This document shows, in pieces, positions 32,765-44,914 of a DNA stretch of 64,000 nucleotides. A program made the position numbers and the translations under genes. Source of the stretch: Vandiemenella viatica (Eukaryota; Arthropoda; Insecta; Orthoptera; Morabidae); the NCBI GenBank assembly GCA_031002005.1, contig JARYHS010008074.1, positions 276,397,930 through 276,461,929 on the forward strand. Direction: 5' to 3'. The number at the start of each line of letters is the position of its first letter. Within the stretch, counting starts at the first letter, position 1. Below the pieces are notes generated by a model, which was not told the DNA's origin, did no database searches, and worked only from the letters and a program-made list of their open reading frames with translations.

Positions 32765-33706
32765 CTGCAAACAAGTAACAACTTGATGGAGAAAACAAGA
32801 ACTTGTCAGCTCGTATTAAGATGAATAGGAAAGAAGAAAATATGCTAACCAAGGAACTATTCCTTGTCACACTGTATGGAGGTAGATCGAATTTAAGGTA
32901 TACTGTTTTTTACTTTTACAGCTGATCACTGTGATTGACCTCATATCTTATGTCATATTAACACAAAATCTGGCTGAATTAACGATTTACTCAGCAAGAA
33001 TCCTTACAAATGACATTTATCCTTAAAATTAAATTTAAGGCGAAAAAATACAACTTGTGCCTTATAAGAAAAATTTCAATACTTTATGTATTACAGAATA
33101 ATTTGTGAAAGCAATCAAACTATCGATACAGGTTTGATTTCATTTCAAGTGATACATCACTTTTATTTTGTCATGGTAGTCGTACATTTACAAGGAAAGG
33201 ATTTTTTTAATGGGTTTAACATTTTGCTGGGTCTGAGAATAATGTAAACAATGAAAAAGATACCAAGTGTTTCCACATGTATGTGATCTGCTTAAGTTTT
33301 GCAATCACGTATTTTATTCCGATGAGAAAATTTGGTTTTTCCTAACATGCTGCCATGATTGCCTTCATGAGGGCAAGGCCAGATTGTTTGGTCAAAACAC
33401 ATTTTGCAAGCTACCTTCTGAAAATCACATGAAATAGGCCTGAAGCAAGTAAAATCGTGGAAAAATCAAAACAAAAAGCAGAAACGGTATTAAATATATT
33501 ATTAACAGTTGTAAACGTATGAAGCCTTAGGCAATATTAATAAAAGAAATGGTAGTTTACATCCATAACAAGGTAAATTTCTATTCTATACAGTCCATAA
33601 GCTAATATGAAATATTTCCAAAGCAAAAGTGCAAACAGATTTGAGAAAAAAGTATATGGCTAAAGATTTATGCAGGAGCAGTTTGAACAATACTCCCGAT
33701 ACTCAC
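32765..33706. other. Intron sequence, nothing recognised
   Basis: AT-rich; no feature. Confidence 0.4.
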
Positions 33707-33864
33707 CCCTGATATTCAAAAAGACGTGTATGCGGCGCTCTAATTACTTGATTTCGTTGTAGTCTTTCCAGAAGGGGAAGAGCAGATGACCAATATAAAG
33801 ATGCACGAGCTTCAACTGCAGAAATATCTTCTGTACTTTCTCCACGAGATGTCATACCCAAAGC
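33707..33864 (-). CDS. Nup358: Nup358 exon: helical region
   Basis: 158 bp; acceptor AAAATTTCAG before GCTTTG, donor TATCAGG|GTGAGT (33706 is the first intron base). It encodes ALGMTSRGESTEDISAVEAR, then ASLYWSSALPLLERLQRNQ and a TRLFEYQG end. Vertebrate RanBP2 has the equivalent SVHYWKKVLPLLK helix. Phase 0 in, phase 2 out. Confidence 0.92.
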
Positions 33865-34580
33865 CTGAAATTTTGTTGTTACGTACTACAATTTAATCTC
33901 AAAAGAAATAAAGAAACTAAGACAAACTAAAGATGAGGGAGGCATGCCAAAGGAAAAATTTCATAAGCCTACAGTTCACTGCATTCTTTCAAACAAAAAA
34001 ACTGGGTCAGTGTAGTCAGGCAAAGCCTACAGCACTCAAAGTATTATAATTTAATCTACTTGACATTGTGAATTTTATCATGGAACACTGAAGAAAGGTT
34101 TGAATTTAGCCCACCAGGAATTTTCTTCAGCCATCTAATCCCCTCTACCAATTATTTAATTATTAGATGAGAGTTTACCAACAGAGCACTACGCCCACCT
34201 CTTTTGATATATGATTACCAAGTATTATAGCTTTCCCTTAATGTAAGGGTAAAAAGAATAAAGAATTTGGCTTCAATGAAATTAGGAGAATTATATCAAA
34301 TAGTATACACTGAACCAAAGCAAATTCTCCTTTGGTGCATTGAAATCGGGACTAGGCAATATTGAATTAATTTTTTTAACCAACTCTCTCTTCAGACGGT
34401 TGAGGAGTAGATCAGAATGACTGTCAGTAAATCAGGATATTGTAATTTTGAATGAACATTTATCACTCCTTTTAGGGATAAAATCGAGTTGTCAAGAGTG
34501 TTTAAAACTAGTCAATGGTCCACGTAACATAAATAACTAAAGAACATCAGAATAATTTTCTTGGAACAACACATCTGGAT
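33865..34580. other. Intron sequence, nothing recognised
   Basis: AT-rich; no feature. Confidence 0.4.
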
Positions 34581-34589
34581 AATTATATA

Positions 34590-37230
34590 TAAACTAGCAG
34601 AGTTCCCAGCGGTGCCCGATATAGTTGGCGCAGATTTACCCGTACGCTATTTTTATTCAACCAACGAAAAACATGTATACCAAGTTTCATAAACTTTGCG
34701 CCATCAATTTCCAAATTTAAAGCAAATCTAGGTTCATCCGCCCCCTTCGAAGAAAGGTGTGGGTTGAAGTTTATTTAACCATTAAGATTTGTATTCTTCC
34801 AAGATTATTCATAAGTGCCAAGCTTCATTAATTTGGTTCTAGCCATTTCCGGTACTAAACTAGCCGCACAGTTCTAAAAATGGGGTGGGTTGTATGCTTT
34901 GATACGGAATGTCTGTTTCATTTAGGTCCATTTAAACCTAATTACAACATCTGCAAATGTTGGTGTTCGAAAATCTAAACATGAACTGCACTTGCATTAA
35001 TACATACCACATATATAAAAATGTATCTCGTGTGTGTCTGTTCATTGAAGCATCACGCAAAAAATACAGATTTTAAATGGATTTTCAGAATTTTAAAGCT
35101 TGGAGTTAAAGTTAAAATTTGACATACATCTTAAGACATAACAACACATTTATTTACGAACGCTTTAGCACTATCTGAAAAATGCTGAATATATTTTGAC
35201 TGACTTTTCGTTTTCTGTATCTCAAAACCATTTGAATTTACCTTCACAGATCTGAAGCACACATTTCAGTCGTCTTCTCACGAAATCAAATTCCATGTCT
35301 ATTTACTACAACATTAAATGTCCAATCAGAAACTTGTATAATCTTTTATCAAAAATCCTTCAACAATAAGTGTATCGTCTATGCCATTAACAGCAAAAAA
35401 GTTAGTGTGCATATGCAAATATATGGGATTCTACAACAACAGAGGTGCCTCAATTCCATCACGGATTCCCATTTAACTTTATAAGACAAATAGAAATCGA
35501 ATGATTTTTTTTTTATATTTACTTATACTTCTAGATTAGTCATCTCTCACAACTGAGATGGTTAGGTTGAAATGCAACTTAGATGTGATTTCCGTTAGAT
35601 TATGGATTCTTACAGGTATCTAACTTCAATGTTGCAATATTGTATCCCTAAATTGAGGTGGTTAATTTGAAATGTTACCCGGATGAGAAAAAAATATGGA
35701 CATAGTTGCAGGGAAGTATACGCTGAAAATGTAGCCTGGACCAGAAAAAATCCTGAGAGTAGTTTACATCGCGATATATGTCGTCAATAACATAGTGTTT
35801 ATAAAATTACAAATATTAATTGCGAATAATAACAAAATTCTTCATGCATTATTCTATAACAAGATCATTCGGGTACAGGTTGCATTTCAACCAAACCAAA
35901 ACCTCAACTAATATTACCTCTAAAATAAATTTGCAAAATAAATTTCGGATAATAACGTTTACATGAGGATTCCTGGTTTGCGTACCATAAATTAACACAA
36001 TTTCATCAGAAACATACAGTATGTACTGCAACTGGAATAATGCACTCGCATTTAAACATTCACCTCATTGCAATATAAACTTGACCCTAAGATCGTCGCC
36101 AAAAATACAAGGAACTATACCTATAACTACTTTTTGACACTCGATATTAATACTCAAGTCAGACATGAAAAGAAAAATTTTGTCTACTTTCGATTTGTCT
36201 CATTTCGTATATAGCAAAGAATGTGATACCAAAAAACATTAGATTATTCTAAACTGTTTTTATTTTCAATACTAAAGGTTTCATACGAAGTTCTGTTGAT
36301 ACTAAAAATCATCAGCCTACGCATTAATTACTGTGAATAGAATGAATTTACTTTCAGCTCCAAATTCCAGATATTTCAGTTGACATGCAATATCTTCAGA
36401 TTATAATAAAAGAGATATGTCAGAAATTCACATGCATAGTGCAAAATTTAATTCAAAAACGTTCAGTTTTCCTAAACTCTATATACTACCAACACTAAAG
36501 GTATAATACAAGGTTCTATTAATGACTGAAGTGAATGAATACACTGTGCTCGAAATGCCAAATATTCATCCTTTTATTGAAGCATCTAAAATGAATTACT
36601 GAAAAACATAATCTATAATGAAAGAATGAAAGTTATATTAGTTGTCATCTACAGTACTATCTCAAAAGCCAGGAAAATTCTAGTATTAGTGTTACCTGTA
36701 TGATTGAATATAATCTATCTAGAATAATATTATCGTAAATAAATTAATGTTCTTATTGTAACAGTAAAGATGATAGCCAAATAAATTATAATTGTGCTGC
36801 CAGAGATCGTGATAAAAGAAAATCTCTGTTGTTAGTTTCTTGCATTCAGCTGGGCCATTTTTGGTATTTAAAAACTAAATCTTCCGAATTAAAGGTTGAA
36901 GTTTTATTTAGAGTGGAGTATGCAACATACGTATTACTATTAATTACTTTTGATGCTTTCATTAAATACAATGTAGCTGCATGTTAAGTACGAAGCATTG
37001 AGCATGTTAAAAAGTATGCCACATCTAGTGGTTCCATCTTTGATATTTATCACCACCCATTGAGAATTTCATTTAATGCTCCAGCATTATGTAATGTAGA
37101 AACGTAAGACATTCCAAACAACTGAATTGAGATTTTAAGCTTTAAAACGGTGAAAAACCCCATCAAAATCTGCTCAGTAGTTTCAGAGTTTTTCTCGTTA
37201 TAGTTTTATAGATATAGAAAAAAAATTACA
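34590..37230. repeat. Possible interspersed element of uncertain class
   Basis: It starts with ATATAAACTAGCAGAGTTCC, CAGCGGTGCCCG and ends with AAATCTGCTCAGTAGTTTCA, then a GTTTTATAGATATAG tail. Many insect genomes carry elements with this kind of start (ACTAGC..CCCGG) and this kind of end (CAGTAGTTT..GTTATAG..ATAGATATA). No coding sequence or target duplication was seen, and the interior may include unrelated DNA. Confidence 0.35.
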
Positions 37231-37324
37231 AAATTATAACAAGACATTTTTTGATGCCTAAACATAATAGAGACTGCCTTCAAATATGATGCAACTGTGA
37301 CTGAATAAACAACAAAAGACAGGG

Positions 37325-37645
37325 TAAATGACTCATCACTCACCGAAGTTGAAGGCTGTGACTAGTGAAAAACATACAAGAAAAAACAAAAACATATACA
37401 ATATTTCAGTTTTACACCTTAGTCATGTTCTAGGGAACGAGTCATATGTTTCGGGAGATGTGCACACGCCTAAGTTTACTACACGACTCCAAACTTCGGC
37501 GAAAGCACACCTCCAAAACCATATGACTTGGTCCCTAGCACATGAATAGGGAGTAAAACAGAAATATTGTATATGCCTTTATTCGTCATACATGTATTTT
37601 ACTCATCGCAGCCTTCAACTTTGGTGAGTGACAAGTCATTTTTCC
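37325..37645. mobile_element. Palindromic MITE-like repeat, ~150 bp arms
   Basis: The left arm (AAATGACTCATCACTCACCG onward) matches the complement of the right arm (AAATGACTTGTCACTCACC onward) at roughly 80 percent for about 150 bp. Shared blocks include AAGTTGAAGGCTG, ACATATACAATATTTC and AGTCATATG. The outermost block carries the CACTCACC/AAGTTGAAGG version of the motif dispersed elsewhere in the window. RNA from it would fold as one long hairpin. Confidence 0.8.
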
Positions 37646-37923
37646 CTTTCCTTTTTCATTTATAAATATTAGACAATTTTTACTATTATACGATTTGTTG
37701 AAAGCATTCCAAATGGGACTCATTGAATTGAAGTACATATGTCTCCTTTGGAATTAAGTTTTCTCATCAATATCTTGGGCTCTGCAGTTTCACATGAACA
37801 TCCTACTCATGTCCTTTATGCATGAGACACAATTAACAATTTTAGATTTTAAAACAAGGAAAATGCAAAAGAAATTTACCCAGCTTCAAAAATCTGCAAG
37901 CATCATATATAATGCTGACTTAC
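37646..37923. other. Intron sequence, nothing recognised
   Basis: Short intron remainder between palindrome and exon. Confidence 0.4.
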
Positions 37924-38083
37924 CCTCTCTGAAAATGAGCGAGCAAGCTGCACTATTAGCCGTACATCAAGCCCATGGTTCCCAACAACTCTGATTACTT
38001 CAATACCATGCTGCAGAATTTGCCTCATTTCTCCCAAATTACCTGCTAGCTGCTTTTTGAAAATTTTATAAGCTGCTGTCCAC
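37924..38083 (-). CDS. Nup358: Nup358 exon: helical region
   Basis: 160 bp; acceptor TTTTCTTTAG before GTGGAC, donor GAGAGG|GTAAGT. With the previous exon, TG|G plus TGG gives a WW pair, as in the vertebrate KSWWDAVCTL segment. It encodes WTAAYKIFKKQLAGNLGEMR and HGIEVIRVVGNHGLDVRLIV, amphipathic helices of the N-terminal solenoid. Ends in phase 0. Confidence 0.93.
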
Positions 38084-38544
38084 CTAAAGAAAATATACAA
38101 ACATCATATATTCATACAGTATATTAGAATGTGTATAGCATATAAGATAAATAATTAAATACTATCAAGAAATGGCAGACACGTTACAGATTTTATAAAA
38201 CCCAGTAGAGCTGGATAGTCATGAATCAAAGATCATTAAACATCGATCAACATACTGATAAAAAGAGTTTGACTTATAACTAAAACACAATGTTCTGATA
38301 GAGTTTTTCCGAGTTGCAATTTTAACTCAACTTTAATATCTAAATGCGGCATCTGTATCAACAGATGATAGCTGGCATAATGGTAAGGTATTTCGTTACC
38401 AAGTCAAAGGTCTCATGTTATAAAGAAATAAAGATTGATGCAACCATCTTCCATTTAAATTGTTTTTATCCAAGGTCACTGTAATATTACAACCCAGCAA
38501 GAATTTAAAAACAATGCTTGGCCTGTTAAATTTTTAAATGATTG
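38084..38544. other. Intron sequence, nothing recognised
   Basis: No supportable feature. Confidence 0.4.
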
Positions 38545-38556
38545 TAATATTTTTAT

Positions 38557-38826
38557 ATGAGCGTTCTGGTAGCTCAGTGGCTAAGGCGCTTGCTTTCGAA
38601 ACATTCGCTACTCCTGCCCTGGGCACGGATCCCGGCAGGCGCAGGAATTTTGAGAGTTGTGTTTAATCATATGAGCTATGCCAAGACGCTCCGTGGTTCG
38701 GATTCCACGTTAAACTGTAGGTCCCAGAGGAAAGGAACTGGTCGTCCTACCTCTGACACAATGGCTTAGTATGCCTCCTTCGGGAGGATCAAACCAACCT
38801 TTGGGTTGTGGACTAACTTAAGTTTT
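38557..38826 (+). mobile_element. tRNA-derived SINE, family B, with 12 bp target duplication
   Basis: Head with TGGTAGCTCAGTGGCTAAGG (box A) and GGCACGGATCCCGGC (B-box region), body with GGAATTTTGAGAGTTGTG and CCACGTTAAACTGTAGGTCC, then a CTTTGGGTTGTGGAC end. TAATATTTTTAT flanks it at 38545-38556 and 38827-38838. It is unrelated in body to family A. A decayed copy lies at 48720-48965. Confidence 0.9.
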
Positions 38827-38838
38827 TAATATTTTTAT

Positions 38839-39959
38839 GTCATCACTATTTTCCTGTCCTAGTCTAACACAGATAACACTTTCTAAACAAAATTTAAAAA
38901 ATCGTTTTATCTAGAGTTATTTTTTGCAATTCATATGGAAATCGGAGCACTGAACTCTTGTCTACTTTCAGACTTCTTTTATCAGGCACAGGTTTCCAGT
39001 AAAAGGCATTTTAATTTTTAAAACTTTTTTTGTATTTTCTGAAAAACAAACTAGTCATAATAAAAGTTACTAAAATCAATAGATGAACTACGAAATAAAA
39101 TGATCATCACACATAGAATTAAAAAAGTGAAAAACATCAGCCAAAAATGTGTATTTTCCTAGTACTGATGATAGTCTTTTTTATGGCGAATATCTTTGCA
39201 GTTCCAGATAATAATTCATGATGCACTGATAGAACCTTTCACCATGTTCACGTTACACGTTGCTGTAGCTTTCCGGGAAGTAATCCAAACAAGAGTGCCA
39301 AAAACACACCTTTAGCAACATATTGCATCCCAATTTTTTGTATGCAGCAATCGTTTCATTTACCTAAACTTTATAGTTATGAGCTCTTAGTTTTCACAGA
39401 AAATTATTGCCGACTTTCTTGAAACATATCCATACTCGTTTTCTTCTGCTGTCAGGGTTCCTTCAAAATTTGGGTCTTTTTGAATTTGTCTATTCTGGGG
39501 GCTAACAAAAATACGTTTCTTCAACTTTCCTCCTGTAAGAAGAGTAAATTTGTTTAAGAGGTACATTTATACTCTTCCAGTTTTACCCATGGCCTTAATT
39601 GCTTCACTAAAACTAATTTGATGTGAAATGGAGGAAGCTACTAGTTTCTTAGGCTGGCAATTTTTTTTCCTCACATTTTCCATTTTCAACAAGGCAATCC
39701 CTTTTTCTTATAATGTGAATTTCTGTCATGACTATCCCACTCACATAACAAACACCTGTATTTGGCATAACCTTGTTGCATAAGCAATATAATGACAATT
39801 TTGGGGTTGTTATGTTCATTGTATTTAATACATGTCAGCATATATTTTAAAATGTCATATGACTCCTCAGTCTCAATAACATTGGCAACTAGGACAGAAG
39901 AAATTATGTTCCCATTGTGGAGTAAAACTGTCTTTAAACTAATTTTGGCTGCATCTATA
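38839..39959. other. Intron sequence, nothing recognised
   Basis: AT-rich; no feature I can support. Confidence 0.4.
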
Positions 39960-40140
39960 AAAAGTATCCAGTCCGGTGTGACTACAATGATTGGTCCAGT
40001 GAAGGAGACATTAAAAGGGGAAAGATGTCAAGAAGTGGCAGTCAAACAGTGCGTGAGCAACTCCGCCATCATTTTTTTGACGGGATCAGATAACGGTTTG
40101 TACATTACAAAATATGGAAGAAGCAGATAAAAAGGTACCA
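39960..40140 (+). mobile_element. Mariner remnant, transposase C-terminal end
   Basis: GGTCCAGTGAAGGAGACATT through GCGTGAGCAACTC is closely similar to 41359-41430. It translates to GPVKE and AVKQ fragments typical of the end of a mariner transposase, and a degraded IRxL/RYxK segment follows. It belongs to the same family as the next element but is a separate fragment. Confidence 0.6.
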
Positions 40141-40432
40141 ACATCTGAATTTTAAAACAAGTGAAATGAAGAACTGTTGCCAACATTATTATTATTATTT
40201 TGCAAAGGAAATATTATCTGGAATTTAAAATATTAATTTTTTCATATAACTAAAAAACTGTACCTGATGGGTAATTTCTGATTTGAATCCCCCTTGCAAC
40301 AATGCAATAGACACACGTATTCCCGTATCAGAACATTGTAGAATAGTGTAACTGGTCAGTTATTGACCACTTCTCAAGATAACTTCTTTGTGGCGAATAT
40401 AATTTAATGACAATGAATTTTCAACCATTTCT
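40141..40432. other. Intron sequence, nothing recognised
   Basis: Between the two mariner remnants; could be decayed mariner sequence but is not recognisable. Confidence 0.35.
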
Positions 40433-41445
40433 TATGAGGGTCATTCAAAAATAAAGTGGAATTTTGTTTGATTGACCTTGGTGACCTGGTAGTGAGGCAT
40501 GGTGGGAAATCAGCAGCAGAGGGCAGAGAGAGGATAGTCATGCCCAGAGCCCTTGCACTTACATTCACTTGTAGTATTTTTGAAAAAGAAGTAACAGTGT
40601 CCATTGCACAATATTATTTATTTTTTCACCAAATTAGAGCGAAATTTGGAACAGACTCCAAGCACAGTTCAGTGATGCTACCATTAGTAATACCCAAGTG
40701 TTCAATTGGGTCAAGAAGTTTTGAAATGATCGTGAAAAGTGGAAAATCAAAGCCATAATTGGCATCCAGTCACCAGCATCAATGAAGCCAACCTTCAGGC
40801 CATGTGCAAGCTTGTGAAAGACTATTGTTGTAACTGTTGCCGAGATTGTGTCAGAGATGTGTATGTGATGGATGGTAGTCTCCATTCCACTGTTTTAGAC
40901 ATACTTGGATACGGAAAATATCAGCAAGGTGGGTTCCATGCCTTCTCAACAAGCCTTTCCACAATGTTGGACCGTATTATGACCTGCAACAAAACATGGG
41001 TCCATCAGTATACCGCAGAAAACAGAGTGGAGAAAAGTTGGAGACGGAGCACCAATCAAGACCAAAAAGCAACTGTATGCTGGAACATTTAAGAAAATTT
41101 TGGTTTGGGACTTTAGAAGATGTGTTGATGAATGACTTCCTACATCAGTGAAGAATGGTGCATGTAGCCTACTGCTGCCAGCTACTGGATGATGCCAAGA
41201 CTGCTTATTGCAACAAATGACGCCATCCACCGAGTCGTGATATTCTCTTTCTGCATAACACACAGCCGCATACAGCAGGCCTAGCTCCTGATAAACTCCC
41301 TGCAATACACTGACAACCTCTTGAACACCCACCTTACAGTCTAGTATTGTTGCTGTGTGGTCCAGTGAAGGAGGCATTAACAGGAAAAATATGTCAAGAA
41401 GCGGCGGTCAAACAGTTCGAGAAAAACACTGCCCTTATTTTTTAA
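40433..41445 (+). mobile_element. Decayed mariner element
   Basis: The left end GAGGGTCATTCAAAAATAAA looks like a mariner TIR after TAT. Decayed coding parts in order: FFHQIRAKFGTD, VFNWVKK, NEANLQAMCKLVKDY (N-terminal domain); MTCNKTWVHQY where TGDETWIHxY is normal; SRDILFLHNTQPHTA where HDNARPHTA is normal; then EHPPYSL and GPVKEALTGK. The first catalytic aspartate (TGDET to TCNKT) and the second (HDN to HNT) are both lost. It is old and dead. The right TIR was not found. Confidence 0.75.
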
Positions 41446-42274
41446 AAAAAAAAATAATAATAATAATAATTTTTATTTTTATTTACAACCAATAATGCTT
41501 GTAACGCCACAAAGTGATTACATGAATATCAAATATGCGATATTCGCGAGATCGAGAAGTGTGATATGGACTATTGCAGGTGAGTGAGTAGTTGTACAGT
41601 AATGGGAGATAGAGGTCGGAAGTTGGTGGTTGTTACAGAGTAGCGTAAGGACGGTAAAAGTGTATGGTAGTGCGGTTTTGTCATTGACTGCAACATGTGT
41701 TGAAGAATTATATGTTGGTCAGAAGAACCTTGAGAAAGAGTACTGAACAGTGGTAGTAGTGATGTGAACAGTCTGTGTGGAGTCCAAGAATAAGCAAGGA
41801 CAGTGGACAGCAAATATGAGTGCAGTAGTAGGAGTGTCAGTTGTTATTAGAGCTGTGGTCAGTTTCACCACTTATCTGAACTTGCAGTCTAAAGATTAAC
41901 GAAGTCTGATTAAGAATTATATATCTGGTGGTTCGCGGTGGCTAGCTGTACCTGTGAACTTGAGTGTAATGAACAGTAAACTGTATCCATGAGATATCGT
42001 TTTATTTATGTAGCTGTGGTTATGGGGAGTAGCCATAAGTAATTAATCTCGGGAGATTACCCTTCGTATTTGGGGTTAAATACGGATACGTGCGGCCGGT
42101 CAGACTCAATCTGTAGTAATTTGAAAGGGGGCAGTAAAGCCATCAGTATAAAATATGAACTGCGAAAAACCCCAATCAATTGTAGCGTCACAAGCTGTGT
42201 GAAAAATACCTGTTTATATTTGAATGACTCTCATATATTCCAGATATACAGGATCATATATATTATTTCTATGA
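41446..42274. other. Intron sequence, nothing recognised
   Basis: Starts with an A/T simple repeat (AATAATAAT at 41453-41470); the rest, including a G-rich strand stretch at 41580-41830, holds no recognised feature. Confidence 0.4.
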
Positions 42275-43325
42275 GGTATTTTTTGTCACATGCCTGTATC
42301 ATCCTTCACATTTAACCGAAATCAATGAATGAGATGTCATTTTAAAGCTTATGGTCTCCACTTTGATCACATTATATTTTAAGAAAGAAGGTTTTAGGAA
42401 TTCGACCCTTAAAGGGCAAAAATGTCAATATGTCTAAATTGCTGTTTTCTGTGTTACGGGTCATTTATCTCACTGGATACCTATCTAAAATCGTTTAATG
42501 AAGTATCATTTTAAAGATTAAGATCTCCGCTTTTGTGACGTCATATATTAAGACAAGAATTTTTCGGAATTCGACCCTTAAAGGGCAAAAGTATCAATAT
42601 TTCTGCAATGCGTTTTTGTGTCACAAGCCATTTATCTCACTTCATATCTAACCGATATAGATAAATGAGGTATCATATTAAAGACCAAGGTCTCCGCCGT
42701 GGTAACATTATATTTTAAGAAAGGAATTTTTCGTAATTCGACCCTTAAAGGGCAAAAATGTCGATTTTTCTAAAACGCGTTTTTTGTGCTTCGAGCCATT
42801 TATCTCCCTGGACATCTAACCAAAATAGATTAGTCAAGTAAGATTATTAGGAGTAATGTCTCAGCTTTGGTGACATCATATTTTAAGAAAGAAGTTTTTT
42901 GGAATTCAACCCTTATAGGGAAAAAGTATGAATGGTTTTACAACGAATTTTTGTGTCACGAGCTGTTTATCTCCCTTGATATCTAACCGATATAGATAAA
43001 TGAGAAATCATATTAAATACTAAGCTCTCCGCCATGGTAACATTATATTTTAGGAAAGGAATTTTTCGTAATTCGACCCTTAAAGGGCAAAAAATTCTAT
43101 TTTTCTAAAATGTGTTTTTTGTGCTTCGAGCCATTTATCTCCCTGGATATATAACCAAAATCGATAAATCCAGTAGGATTTTGAGAATTAATGTCTCAAC
43201 TTTGGTGAAGTCATATTTTAAGAAAGATGTTTTTTGGAATTCAACCCTTAAAGGGAAAAAGTATGAATGGTTCTACAGCGCATTTTTGTGTCACGAGCTG
43301 TTTATCTCCCTTGATATCTAAACTA

Positions 43326-44661
43326 CGAGGGCCGTTCAGAAAGTAACCTCCGGTTGATTTAAAAAAAATACACCAAGTTAAATAAAAATATTTTAATATA
43401 TACATCTTACAACTACATCTTTGCACTATTTTTCTACATAGTCTCCATAGCGATTTAAGCACTTATCGTATCTCTTCACAAGCTTTGAAATTCCTTCTGC
43501 ATAAAAATCACCCGCTTGTGCCTGGAGCCAGCCTGTGACCGCATCTTTGAGCTCTACATCGTCATCAAACCGCTGGGACCCGAGCCATTTCTTCATATGC
43601 ATGAAGAGGTGGTAATCGCTTGGCGCCAGATCTAGGCTGTAAGGTGGATGGTTGATAACGTCCCACTTGAAGGACTCAAGAAGGGCCGTTGTTCCACGAG
43701 CAGAGTGAGGACGGGCATTATCGTGCAAAAAAACGATTCCGGAAGTCAGCATACCACGGCGTTTGTTCTGTATAGCCCGTTGTAAGTTTTTTAGTGTTTC
43801 ACAATACACGTCTTGATTAATGGTGGTCCCAAGTTCCATGAATTCAACCAACAACACCCCTTTGGCATCCCAAAACACCGTTGCCATCAGTTTTCTGGCA
43901 GAAAAATCTTGCAAGGCTTTTCGTGGTTTGGTAGGCGAATTTGAATGTGCCCACATCTTTGATTCTTCTTTTGTCTCAGGGTTCACGTACTTAATCCAGG
44001 TTTCGTCACCGGTCACGATTCTGTTTAACAATGGTTCTCCTTCGTCCTCATAACGTGACAGAAAGTCTAATGCAGAGGCCATTCTTTGAGTTTTGTGGTG
44101 GTCGGTAAGAATTTTGGGCACCCATCGTGCACAGAACTTACGGTAACCCAATCTTGCTGTCACTATCTCGTACAAGAGAGTCTTAGAAATCTGCGGAAAA
44201 ACAGTAGACAACTCCGACATTGTGAAACGTCCATTTTTACGAACGTTTGCATCAACTGTCTGAACGAGTTCGTCAGTCACCAATGATGGTCTACCACTCC
44301 TCTCTTCATCATGAACGTTTTCTCGTCCACTTTTAAATAAACGTACCCATTCATGGACAACTCCTTCACTCATAACTCTTGGTCCGTACACGGCACAAAG
44401 CTCATGATGAATAGCTGCTGCAGAATATCCTTTGGCTGTAAAAAACCTTATGACAGCACGCACTTCACATTTGGCGGGGTTTTCTATTGCAGCACACATT
44501 TCAAACTGCCACAAAAACTAAATTAGCGCAGGTACGACGTTCACTCGACCACGGCTTGATGCCGACTGACCTGCTGAGTGCGTAAATGCACAGATGGCGT
44601 CGCGACTACCCCCACCACCCGCACTGTGACCGATCGGAGGTTACTTTCTGAACGGCCCTCG
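43326..44661 (-). mobile_element. Intact-looking mariner element inserted in the satellite
   Basis: The perfect 27 bp inverted repeats begin CGAGGGCCGTTCAGAAAGTA and end ACCTCCG; TA flanks both sides (43324-43325 and 44662-44663). Length is 1336 bp, normal for mariner, with one uninterrupted transposase ORF. The satellite continues in register on both sides. Perfect TIRs and an open ORF argue for recent insertion compared with the other mariners here. Confidence 0.96.
43426..44514 (-). CDS. Mariner transposase, full length, open
   Basis: 362 codons from ATG 44514 (a second ATG, MCAAIENP, lies five codons in). N-terminal helix-turn-helix pair (CEVRAVIRFFTAKGYSAAAI; then GRFTMSELSTVFPQISKTLL), linker WVPKILTDHHKTQR, catalytic TGDETW, HDNARPH and DLAPSDY with 34 residues between the second and third Asp (DD34D), C-terminus CLNRYGDYVEK. 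All three aspartates are present. One oddity: YSLDLAPSDY, where YSPDLAPSDY is near-universal, which might lower activity. Length equals the family norm. Confidence 0.96.
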   Translation of the reverse strand: MWQFEMCAAIENPAKCEVRAVIRFFTAKGYSAAAIHHELCAVYGPRVMSEGVVHEWVRLFKSGRENVHDEERSGRPSLVTDELVQTVDANVRKNGRFTMSELSTVFPQISKTLLYEIVTARLGYRKFCARWVPKILTDHHKTQRMASALDFLSRYEDEGEPLLNRIVTGDETWIKYVNPETKEESKMWAHSNSPTKPRKALQDFSARKLMATVFWDAKGVLLVEFMELGTTINQDVYCETLKNLQRAIQNKRRGMLTSGIVFLHDNARPHSARGTTALLESFKWDVINHPPYSLDLAPSDYHLFMHMKKWLGSQRFDDDVELKDAVTGWLQAQAGDFYAEGISKLVKRYDKCLNRYGDYVEK

Positions 44662-44875
44662 TATATATATAAATGAGGTATCATATTAAAGACTAATGTC
44701 TCCGCCGTGGTAACATTATATTCTAAGAAAGGAATTTTTCGTAATTCGACCCTTAAAGGGCAAAAATGTCAATTTTTCTAAAATGCGTTTTTTGTGTCTC
44801 GAGCCATTTATCTGACCAAAATCGATAAATGAAGTAGGATTATGAGGAGTAATGTCTCAGCTTTGGTGACATCAT

Positions 44876-44914
<39 letters not shown>

